Shown: piece by piece, positions 1-5,848 of the stretch
Layout: every line of letters starts with the position of its first letter
How positions within the stretch are numbered: the first letter of the stretch is position 1
Assembly (NCBI GenBank): GCA_030635865.1
Contig: DAOVYA010000079.1
Span: forward strand, 1-6,737
From: Gammaproteobacteria bacterium
Lineage (GTDB): Bacteria > Pseudomonadota > Gammaproteobacteria > UBA9214
Direction: 5' to 3'
DNA length: 6,737 nt
The notes under the pieces: model-generated
Database searches by the model: none
Told to the model about the DNA's origin: nothing
The model's input: the letters and a program-made list of their open reading frames with translations, nothing else
Translations under genes and position numbers: made by a program

Positions 1-7
1 ATACCCT

Positions 8-18
8 GTCATTGCGAG
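8..18. repeat. Isolated copy of the outer end of the adjacent inverted repeat
   Basis: The 11 bases GTCATTGCGAG occur here and again at 30-40, in the same orientation and 22 bases apart. The first copy is not followed by the rest of the arm (CGAAGCG...GCAATCTC); the sequence diverges directly after it. It may be a remnant of a second element, or the end of one cut by the window edge. An 11-base match is short, but it coincides exactly with the tip of the neighbouring element, which makes chance less likely. Confidence 0.5.
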
Positions 19-28
19 TCCACCCCTT

Positions 29-115
29 CGTCATTGCGAGCGAAGCGCGGCAATCTCATAAATCTGGCAGCGGACGTAATGAGATTGCCGCGTCACTGCG
101 TTCCTCGCAATGACG
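29..115. repeat. Compound inverted repeat (REP/MITE-like, 'GTCATTGCGAG' type)
   Basis: The left arm (29-59) begins CGTCATTGCGAG and ends CGGCAATCTCAT. The right arm (79-115) is its reverse complement at both ends, with 12 outer and 12 inner matching bases, around a 19-base centre (60-78). The arms differ only in their middles: the left has CGAAGCG, while the right, read on the minus strand, has GAACGCAGTGACG and is six bases longer. The whole can fold into a long hairpin with an asymmetric internal loop. Repeats with this sequence signature are scattered between genes in many unrelated bacteria, and both middle variants are familiar. No transposase is present, so any movement would have to be driven in trans. 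It lies 59 bases beyond the stop codon of the minus-strand unit and could also act as a transcription end or mRNA-stabilising structure; that role is inference. Confidence 0.85.
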
Positions 116-173
116 GGGGTTGTTTAGACGTGTGCGAACCCGCCCTTCCGTCATATAGTCGTGATTGTACTGC

Positions 174-578
174 TTAATCTTTCTTGATGTGTTTGATATA
201 ACGCGGACTTCCTATTTGCTCCAGTTGCAGGGCATTGCCGTTTATTGAGAAGCCTGTGCTGGCATCCCCCGGTGTAAATGTGCAACCTACCTCGCCACGC
301 CAGTCGATCGGCAGCGGTGCGTGGTCGCGATAGGTGTAAATGTTGTCGCTCATCTCGCCGCCGGTGATCTCGCAGGGGCATTCGGGGAGATCTCCCTCAA
401 GCTCGACGCCCTTGACAGTCAGGTTGACGGCCTGGGTCCAGAGGGAATCCTCAATGGCTCCTTCCATTTCCTGTATCAGCTGGACCTGTGAAAAGTGCAG
501 GGTAATTTCATTTTCTCCCTGCTCAATCGACGCCAGTTGCGCACCGGGGATTTGCAAAAAACTGGTCGTATCGCTCAT
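174..578 (-). CDS. Uncharacterised acidic 134-residue protein, coupled to the DUF255 gene
   Basis: I do not recognise the family and assign no function. The protein has no signal peptide or membrane segment and is probably cytoplasmic. It is acidic (about 21 Asp/Glu against 7 Lys/Arg), with the few basic residues concentrated at the C-terminal tail (KHIKKD). Alternating hydrophobic stretches ([11 protein letters not shown] near 25-35, [12 protein letters not shown] near 51-62, [12 protein letters not shown] near 109-120) suggest a mostly beta-strand fold. It has three cysteines: a CPC pair at 67 and 69, and C99. The ATG overlaps the TGA of the upstream thioredoxin-domain gene by four bases (ATGA, 575-578), and only a weak ribosome site precedes it (GGCAGACAACC). 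Translation is therefore probably coupled, which supports both the start and the reality of the gene. A role linked to the DUF255 protein is a guess from this coupling. Confidence 0.8.
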   Translation of the reverse strand: MSDTTSFLQIPGAQLASIEQGENEITLHFSQVQLIQEMEGAIEDSLWTQAVNLTVKGVELEGDLPECPCEITGGEMSDNIYTYRDHAPLPIDWRGEVGCTFTPGDASTGFSINGNALQLEQIGSPRYIKHIKKD

Positions 579-2668
579 GGTTGTCTGCCGGTTTCTGATT
601 CAGTCATTAGTGTGTTGAAAACCTCCGGATCGGTGACGGGTTCACTGCACACCAGTCCGCTACAGATGTAGGCAACGACATCGCTGCCGGGTTTGCGTTC
701 TGCAAGTTGGGCAGGCAGGTCGTGAGCTGTTGCAGGGATAGCCAGGGTGAACCGGGCCGGTGCGTAGGCTACTGACGCACGTGCATGCCAGTCAGCCAGT
801 GCGCTGCCATCACCACGGATTATAACGGTCTGGAAGCCGAGCAAGGATTCTTCCAGTGCCAGCAGCAGGCTGGTGTGTGCATGCGGCATGCTTTCGATGC
901 CGGCCCAGATGCTTTTCAGTGTGTTGTCGGCGGCTTCCAGGTAACGGGTCTCCCCGAGTATGTGGCCAAGCCGGCCAAGCACTTTTGCGGCGATTCCGTT
1001 TCCTGACGGTGTGGCATCATCATGCTCGGGCCTGGGACGATGAATGAGTGTTTCATGGTCGTCGGAGGTAAAGAAGAACCCGCCTGCCGGGTCCTGGAAA
1101 TGCTTGAGTACGGCTTCTGCCAGGTCAATGGCAAATGACAGATCACCGTCACGCCAGCGCGCCTGCAGCAGTTCCAGGATCGCGTCGATCAGGTAAACAT
1201 AATCATCCAGGTAGGCATTCAGGTGTGCACGGCCATCCTTGCAGGTTGCCAGCAGGCGATCGTCTTTCCAGAGTGTAGCGTGGATGAAATCGAGTGAGCG
1301 TTCTGCCGATTCAATCCAGCTTGCTTCACCCAGGTAGCGGCCTGCCATGGCCATGCCCCGGATCATCAGGCCATTCCAGGAGGTTAGTACCTTGTCATCC
1401 CGGCCCGGATGTACCCGTTTTTCACGCAGGGCGAGCAGGGTTTCGTGGCTGCGCGTAATGACCTGTTCGACAGCATCCAGGGTGAGTGAAAATTCCTGCG
1501 CAAGTTGCGCACGGCTGCGATAGACGTGCAAATGCCAGTCCCTGCCTTCAAAATTGGCGGGCCGGTCCAGGCCATAGCGCCGGGCAAATACTGCATAGTC
1601 CTGTTCCCCGAGCTGCGCCCGCACTTCGTCCGGCGTCCAGACATAGAACTTGCCTTCTTCACCCTCAGAGTCTGCATCCAGGCTTGAATAGTAGCCGCCA
1701 TCCGCTGCCTGCATTTCCCGCATGACCCAGTTTGCGGTTTGACGGCAAGTGCGTTGAAACAGTGGATTGGCGGTAGCGGCCCAGGCCTCGGCATACAGGG
1801 CCAGCAGGGCGCCATTGTCGTAGAGCATTTTTTCAAAATGCGGGATCATCCAGTGCGCATCAACAGAATAACGGCAGAAGCCGCCGCCCAGCTGGTCGAA
1901 CAGACCGCCACGCGCCATTTTTTCCAGTGAAAAAACAGCCATGTGCAAGGCCCGTTTGTCAGGTTCACCGGATGTTGTGCTGCCGGCTGCCCAGTGACGC
2001 AGCAGCCGTTCGATATTGGTTGGATGTGGAAATTTCGGCGCTTCACCGAAGCCGCCTTCACGCTCATCGAAACTGCTTTCAAGTTGTTGTCGTGCCGTGT
2101 CCAGTGGTACCAGGTTAAGAGTATCGGTCTTTGACGGCCGGGCAGTAATGGATTGCAGGGCATTGGTCAGGGAGATATTCTGGGCCCTGATTTCCTGCTC
2201 GTTTTCAGACAGGTAAGCGGCAACCCGCTGCATCAGGTCCTGGAATGACGGCATGCCGTGCCGTGGTGTGTCCGGGAAATAGGTACCGGCAAAAAACGGC
2301 ACATGATCATCCGCTGTCAGAAACACCGTCAGGGGCCAGCCGCCCGGGCGCTGGGTCAGCAATGAGTGGGCAGTCTGGTATATTTTGTCGATGTCCGGCC
2401 GTTCTTCCCGGTCAACCTTGATGTTGATGAACAACTGGTTCATCAGCCTGGCTGTTTCTTCATCTTCAAAGGACTCGTGTGCCATCACATGGCACCAGTG
2501 ACAGGCCGAGTAACCGACAGACAGCAGGATGGGCCTGTTTTCCCTGCGTGCTTTTTCCAGTGCCTCCGGCCCCCATGGATACCATTCGACCGGGTTGTTG
2601 GCATGCTGCAGCAGGTAAGGGCTGGTCTCGCTTGCAAGATGATTGCTATAGTCGTTCTGCTCGTTCAT
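575..2668 (-). CDS. Thioredoxin domain-containing protein, DUF255/YyaL (SPATA20-like) family
   Basis: Predicted cytoplasmic protein of 697 residues, close to the usual family length. The N-terminal domain is a DsbH-type thioredoxin fold. It opens with the family signature [18 protein letters not shown] (about residues 16-33), followed by the redox motif CHWC (C56 and C59) in [16 protein letters not shown], then [15 protein letters not shown]. The remainder resembles the alpha/alpha six-barrel seen in sugar epimerases and glycosidases: [44 protein letters not shown] and [10 protein letters not shown] are all present, so the protein looks intact. The biochemical role of this widely conserved family is not established. 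An in-frame GTG at 2734 would add 22 residues, but these carry no family similarity and lie across the predicted promoter, so I prefer the ATG at 2666-2668, preceded by a modest AGG. It is first in a two-gene unit and divergent from the GT2 gene. Confidence 0.93.
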   Translation of the reverse strand: MNEQNDYSNHLASETSPYLLQHANNPVEWYPWGPEALEKARRENRPILLSVGYSACHWCHVMAHESFEDEETARLMNQLFINIKVDREERPDIDKIYQTAHSLLTQRPGGWPLTVFLTADDHVPFFAGTYFPDTPRHGMPSFQDLMQRVAAYLSENEQEIRAQNISLTNALQSITARPSKTDTLNLVPLDTARQQLESSFDEREGGFGEAPKFPHPTNIERLLRHWAAGSTTSGEPDKRALHMAVFSLEKMARGGLFDQLGGGFCRYSVDAHWMIPHFEKMLYDNGALLALYAEAWAATANPLFQRTCRQTANWVMREMQAADGGYYSSLDADSEGEEGKFYVWTPDEVRAQLGEQDYAVFARRYGLDRPANFEGRDWHLHVYRSRAQLAQEFSLTLDAVEQVITRSHETLLALREKRVHPGRDDKVLTSWNGLMIRGMAMAGRYLGEASWIESAERSLDFIHATLWKDDRLLATCKDGRAHLNAYLDDYVYLIDAILELLQARWRDGDLSFAIDLAEAVLKHFQDPAGGFFFTSDDHETLIHRPRPEHDDATPSGNGIAAKVLGRLGHILGETRYLEAADNTLKSIWAGIESMPHAHTSLLLALEESLLGFQTVIIRGDGSALADWHARASVAYAPARFTLAIPATAHDLPAQLAERKPGSDVVAYICSGLVCSEPVTDPEVFNTLMTESETGRQP

Positions 2669-2719
2669 GGTGCCTGCATGTTTCGTCGTGTTGGGCCGGG
2701 TTCGATTGAGTGGCGTTGT

Positions 2720-2748
2720 ACTATATCGGAACACCTGTAAGCTGTCTC
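2720..2748 (-). promoter_or_regulatory. Sigma70-like promoter for the DUF255 unit
   Basis: On the minus strand, GAGACA (2743-2748; 4 of 6 consensus -35 bases) is separated by exactly 17 bases from TATAGT (2720-2725; 5 of 6 consensus -10 bases). Transcription would begin near 2713, leaving a leader of about 45 bases before the ATG at 2668. This position also argues against the upstream GTG start at 2734. It is a motif match only. I found no comparably good promoter on the plus strand of this 121-base divergent intergenic region. Confidence 0.5.
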
Positions 2749-2778
2749 CGGAAATGAGGTTTTACACCCATATGCTGT

Positions 2779-2782
2779 AAGG
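2779..2782 (+). promoter_or_regulatory. Ribosome binding site for the GT2 gene (supports GTG start)
   Basis: AAGG sits seven bases before the GTG at 2790. No ATG lies close upstream in frame, and the encoded protein begins directly with the GT2 signature (MDLSIVIPVFNEE), so this site and the family alignment agree on the GTG start. Confidence 0.55.
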
Positions 2783-2789
2783 TATTCGC

Positions 2790-3506
2790 GTGGATCTATC
2801 GATTGTCATCCCGGTGTTTAATGAAGAGCAAAGCATCCCGCTGCTGGTCGATGAGGTATGTCACCGGCTGGAAGGAAAACTCGATTACGAAATTATCGTG
2901 GTGGATGATGGCAGTCATGATGCGACAGTGGGTGTGTTGCGGGCCTGCCGTCAGCAGTATGGCCGGTTGCGTGTATTGCAACACCAGGTTCGCTGCGGAC
3001 AAAGTACAGCCATATCATCCGGTGTGCGTGCAGCACGCTCATCCCTGGTAGCGACCCTGGATGGTGATGGTCAGAATGACCCGGCTGATATCCTGCGTCT
3101 TTACAAGGCTATGCAGGATGCGCCTGGCAATGTCTTGCTGGTGATCGGTAATCGTGTGTGGAGGAAGGATAGCTGGCTGAAACGCATTTCATCGCGCCTG
3201 GCAAATGCTGTGCGCGCTGCGGTGCTGCAGGACAATACCCCGGACACTGGTTGCGGACTGAAAGTTTTTACGCGTGAGACATTTATCAGCTTGACGCAGT
3301 TTGATCACATGCACCGGTTTTTGCCTGCCCTCGTACAGATACTTGGAGGTGATGTGCTGTCGATAGCAGTGAATCACCGCAGTCGACAGCACGGGACATC
3401 AAAGTACGGTGTTCACAACCGCCTATGGACTGGCATTATCGATATGCTCAGCGTGAAATGGCTGCAGCGCCATACCCGGCATCCGGACGTGACCGAGATC
3501 GAGTAA
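2790..3506 (+). CDS. GT2 family glycosyltransferase, dolichol/polyprenyl-phosphate sugar transferase (DPM1-like)
   Basis: Predicted 238-residue enzyme transferring a sugar from a nucleotide donor to a polyprenyl phosphate at the cytoplasmic face of the inner membrane. GT2 landmarks occur in order: LSIVIPVFNEE (3-13), EIIVVDDGS (34-42), GQSTAISSG (70-78), the metal-binding DxD in LDGDGQNDP (D91, D93), DTGCGLKVFTR (152-162), MHRFLPAL (174-181) and HRSRQHGTSKYG (196-207). The last three are characteristic of the DPM1/ArnC/GtrB branch rather than of generic GT2 enzymes. It lacks the two C-terminal membrane helices of ArnC and ends with only a short hydrophobic stretch (about 212-225), like the short DPM1 type. 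The sugar cannot be read from sequence. The start is GTG with AAGG seven bases upstream. The TVP38-like gene follows after five bases, so the two are almost certainly co-transcribed. Confidence 0.92.
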   Translation: MDLSIVIPVFNEEQSIPLLVDEVCHRLEGKLDYEIIVVDDGSHDATVGVLRACRQQYGRLRVLQHQVRCGQSTAISSGVRAARSSLVATLDGDGQNDPADILRLYKAMQDAPGNVLLVIGNRVWRKDSWLKRISSRLANAVRAAVLQDNTPDTGCGLKVFTRETFISLTQFDHMHRFLPALVQILGGDVLSIAVNHRSRQHGTSKYGVHNRLWTGIIDMLSVKWLQRHTRHPDVTEIE

Positions 3507-3511
3507 CAACC

Positions 3512-4201
3512 ATGGTCATGCGTTTCATTTTTCGTGGGCTGTTGGCGATCATCGTGCTGGTGCTGGCCGCCTACCTGTTGCGTGACGTACTGGACCAGGC
3601 CTGGGTGGACCGGTATGTGCGGGACAGGGGGTTGGCGGGAGAGGTGTTGTTTGTGGGTATATGCGCCCTGCTTGCAGGCGCGGGGTTGTCGCGCCAGGTC
3701 ATTGCGTTTCTCGCCGGCTACGGGTTCGGCTTCTCACAAGGGGTGCTGCTGGCCATGCTGGCCGTTGTCACGGGTTGCATTATTACGTTCAGTATTGCAC
3801 GCCTGTTCCTGCGCGGATTTCTGCTGAAACGTTATTCCGAGCGTATCCGCCGGGTGGATGAATTTATCCGGGAAAATACCTTTTCCATGACCTTGCTGAT
3901 ACGCCTGTTGCCATTGGGCAGTAACTGGATGTTCAATATAGCCGCAGGTGTTTCCGGCGTGCGCAGCCTGCCGTTTTTCCTGGGCTCGGCGCTCGGATAC
4001 CTGCCGCAGATGATGATCTTTTCTCTGGTGGGCGGTGGCGCGCGCGTGGACCAGTTCTGGCAAATTGCGATTGCCATAGCCATGCTCGTGGTTGCCGTGG
4101 TGCTTGGCGCCTACCTGTACAGGAAATACCTCAAGGACAGAACGCCGGGCCTGGAGCTGGAAAGCAAACCGGTTACGCGCAACGGTTCAACGACCCGTTG
4201 A
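3512..4201 (+). CDS. TVP38/TMEM64 family (DedA superfamily) inner-membrane protein
   Basis: Predicted integral inner-membrane protein of 229 residues. Hydrophobic segments lie near 7-23, 41-59, 62-99 (probably re-entrant plus membrane-spanning), 124-150, 153-174 and 183-203, followed by a basic, polar tail. Superfamily signatures are visible: AFLAGYGFGFSQG (65-77) and RLLPLGSNWMFNIAAGVSG (131-149), which matches the R-x-x-P...N-x-x-AG core of DedA/VTT-domain proteins. Known members of the superfamily include undecaprenyl-phosphate translocases and, in eukaryotes, lipid scramblases. Which of these applies to the TVP38 branch is not settled. It lies between two lipid-linked-sugar glycosyltransferases, which suggests carrier movement or recycling (inference). 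The reading frame is open back to 3425, but that would overlap the GT2 gene by 82 bases with non-family residues. ATG 3512 fits best; ATG 3518 is the alternative. Confidence 0.9.
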   Translation: MVMRFIFRGLLAIIVLVLAAYLLRDVLDQAWVDRYVRDRGLAGEVLFVGICALLAGAGLSRQVIAFLAGYGFGFSQGVLLAMLAVVTGCIITFSIARLFLRGFLLKRYSERIRRVDEFIRENTFSMTLLIRLLPLGSNWMFNIAAGVSGVRSLPFFLGSALGYLPQMMIFSLVGGGARVDQFWQIAIAIAMLVVAVVLGAYLYRKYLKDRTPGLELESKPVTRNGSTTR

Positions 4202-4227
4202 AAAGTGCGCTACACTGCGCACCTTTT
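4201..4227 (+). terminator. Hairpin with T-run, possible weak intrinsic terminator or attenuator
   Basis: GTGCGC (4205-4210) pairs perfectly with GCGCAC (4217-4222) around a six-base loop. AAAA before and TTTT (4224-4227) after could extend the pairing past one bulged C. The structure starts on the last base of the upstream TGA and fills over half of the 45-base gap to the next gene. The short stem and four-T run predict a leaky terminator, so the downstream genes may be expressed by read-through. Alternatively the hairpin protects the upstream mRNA. No convincing new promoter was found after it. Confidence 0.45.
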
Positions 4228-4246
4228 ATAGCAACAACATAACCGA

Positions 4247-5836
4247 ATGAACCTCCGTACTACATCATGGCTGGGCCTTATTGCGGTGTGGCTGGTCGTC
4301 CTGTTAACGGCCCTGTTGACACGTACGCTGGTCCCGGTAGATGAAACCCGTTATGCCGCTGTCGCGTGGGAAATGTGGCAGCGCGGTGATTTCCTGGTTC
4401 CCTACCTGAATGGTGAACCCTACAGCCACAAGCCGCCGTTATTCTTCTGGCTGGTGCATGCGCTCTGGTGGCTGTTCGGTGTGCAGGAATGGGTGCTGCG
4501 TGCGGTCGCCCCGCTTACTGCATTACTGGCATTGGCGGCAACCGCTTTGCTAGCCCGGCAATTGTGGCCAAAAGCCGACACCGTGACATGGCTTGTTCCC
4601 TGGATTCTGTTCGGCAGTGTCTTTTATACCTCGTTCTACAGCTGGGTACAGATCGACATGCTGCTGGTGTTGTTCACTGTGCTGGCCATGACCGGGCTGG
4701 TCAGGGCAGGGCAGGGTCGCGGCAGTGGCTGGATCGTGACCGGGGTTGCCATTGGCCTGGGCGCGCTGGCAAAGGGGCCGGTGATCCTGTTGCACGTGCT
4801 GCCGATTGCCCTGTTGGCGCCACTGTGGAAACGTGATGCAGCTCCGCGCTTCTGGCGGGCCTGGTATACGGGTGTCGTGGCGAGTGTCCTGTTGGGCGTG
4901 GCAATTGCACTGGCTTGGGCATTGCCGGCGGCCCAGGCCGGTGGCGAGGCGTATAAGGATGCGATTTTGTGGGGGCAAACCGCAAGCCGCGTGGTGGATT
5001 CGTTTGCCCATAATCACCCGGTGTGGTGGTATCTACCCTGGCTGGCTGTCCTGTTTGCGCCCTGGTGTTTTCTTCCCTGGGTGTGGTCGGATCTCCGGCA
5101 AGCAGAACCTGCCAGGGATGAAGGCCTGCGTTTTTGCCTGGTCTGGCTGTTGTCTGTGTTTGCACTGCTCAGCCTGGTGAGTGGCAAGCAGCTCAAATAC
5201 CTGTTGCCCCTGCAGCCCGCCTTTGCCTTGCTGGTTACACGTGCTTCGGGCTGGCCGGGTTCCAGGATGGTCAGCGTACGCCCCTGGCTGTTGGCGCTCA
5301 TGTTGCTGCTCGTGGGGATGGCAGGCAGCGTGCTTCCGCTTGTGTTGCACAAGGCACCATGGATCAACGCAGTCCATCCCGCGTGGGGTGGACTGCTGAT
5401 GATTGTCGCCATCACGGTTTTTCTGCTGCGCCCGCTTCCCTCCGCGCCATATCTGTTGCGGATTTCCCTGTTATCAGTGTTTGTCGTCGCAGTCGCGCAA
5501 CTGGGTGTGTTCAGGAAGGCGGCACCGGCCTATGACCTGCAGGCTGCCAGCCGCCTGCTTGCAAAAGCGCAGGAGGAAGGGCGCGAGGTGGCCGTGATAA
5601 CCCGTTATCATGGTCAGTTCGGTTTTTACGGGCGACTGCAACAGCCTCTCCTTTATATAGCACCTGAAAATGTACCAGGCTGGGCAAAGCGGAATCCGGA
5701 TGCTTACCTGGTTATGGTCTATCGAAAAGGCGAGCCGGTTTATCCACAATCGGTATTTACTCAGCCCTATCGTAGTGGTTACCTTGTGATCCGGGAAGGC
5801 AGGGCGGTTGCTGCTGATCCTGCGTTGCCCCGATAA
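4247..5836 (+). CDS. ArnT-like GT83 membrane glycosyltransferase (PMT superfamily)
   Basis: Predicted 529-residue polytopic inner-membrane enzyme that takes a sugar from a polyprenyl-phosphate carrier and transfers it to an envelope acceptor, lipid A in the case of ArnT. The first helix (about 9-28) leads into the periplasmic-loop signature VDETRYAAVAWEM. D32/E33 match the acidic pair thought catalytic in PMT/ArnT enzymes, and GEPYSHKPPLFFWL (56-69) contains K62, which may correspond to the carrier-phosphate-binding lysine of ArnT. Roughly ten further hydrophobic segments follow to about residue 425, with GALAKGP near 169-175. The C-terminal soluble domain (about 430-529) contains YHGQFGFYGRL. 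Length is near the ArnT norm. No L-Ara4N pathway genes are nearby, so the sugar is unknown and the arnT symbol is withheld. The ribosome site before ATG 4247 is poor, but the start fits the family. rlmI follows after 12 bases. Confidence 0.9.
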   Translation: MNLRTTSWLGLIAVWLVVLLTALLTRTLVPVDETRYAAVAWEMWQRGDFLVPYLNGEPYSHKPPLFFWLVHALWWLFGVQEWVLRAVAPLTALLALAATALLARQLWPKADTVTWLVPWILFGSVFYTSFYSWVQIDMLLVLFTVLAMTGLVRAGQGRGSGWIVTGVAIGLGALAKGPVILLHVLPIALLAPLWKRDAAPRFWRAWYTGVVASVLLGVAIALAWALPAAQAGGEAYKDAILWGQTASRVVDSFAHNHPVWWYLPWLAVLFAPWCFLPWVWSDLRQAEPARDEGLRFCLVWLLSVFALLSLVSGKQLKYLLPLQPAFALLVTRASGWPGSRMVSVRPWLLALMLLLVGMAGSVLPLVLHKAPWINAVHPAWGGLLMIVAITVFLLRPLPSAPYLLRISLLSVFVVAVAQLGVFRKAAPAYDLQAASRLLAKAQEEGREVAVITRYHGQFGFYGRLQQPLLYIAPENVPGWAKRNPDAYLVMVYRKGEPVYPQSVFTQPYRSGYLVIREGRAVAADPALPR

Positions 5837-5848
5837 CCAGGAAAACAC

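Noticed and set aside
29..115. CRISPR-like repeat array
   Set aside because: There are only inverted arms and one partial direct copy, with no regular spacers and no cas genes; the structure is a single palindromic element.
151..381. 76-codon minus-strand open frame overlapping the 134-residue gene
   Set aside because: Its Arg/His-rich product looks like a shadow frame, and the competing 134-residue frame has a coupled start and a protein-like strand pattern.
1384..1836. Alternative minus-strand frame of 150 codons within the DUF255 gene
   Set aside because: It lies entirely within a well-conserved part of the DUF255 coding frame and its product shows no domain character.
2761..2789. Plus-strand promoter for the GT2 gene (TTTACA at 2761-2766 or TATGCT at 2771-2776)
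   Set aside because: TTTACA is a good -35 match but no -10 lies at the right spacing before the start codon, and TATGCT has no matching -35 upstream.
3425..3511. In-frame upstream extension of the TVP38-like protein by 29 residues
   Set aside because: It overlaps the end of the GT2 coding region, has polar residues unlike a family N terminus, and a better start (ATG 3512) follows the GT2 stop by five bases.
4198..4232. Promoter for the GT83 gene (TTGAAA at 4198-4203 with TATAGC at 4227-4232)
   Set aside because: The spacer would be 23 bases, too long for a sigma70 promoter, and the bases overlap the hairpin.
4550..5017. Long antisense open frame (155 codons) opposite the GT83 gene
   Set aside because: The sense frame encodes a clear family protein; the antisense product is a Pro/Gln/His/Arg-rich composition typical of a shadow frame in GC-rich DNA, with no recognisable domain.
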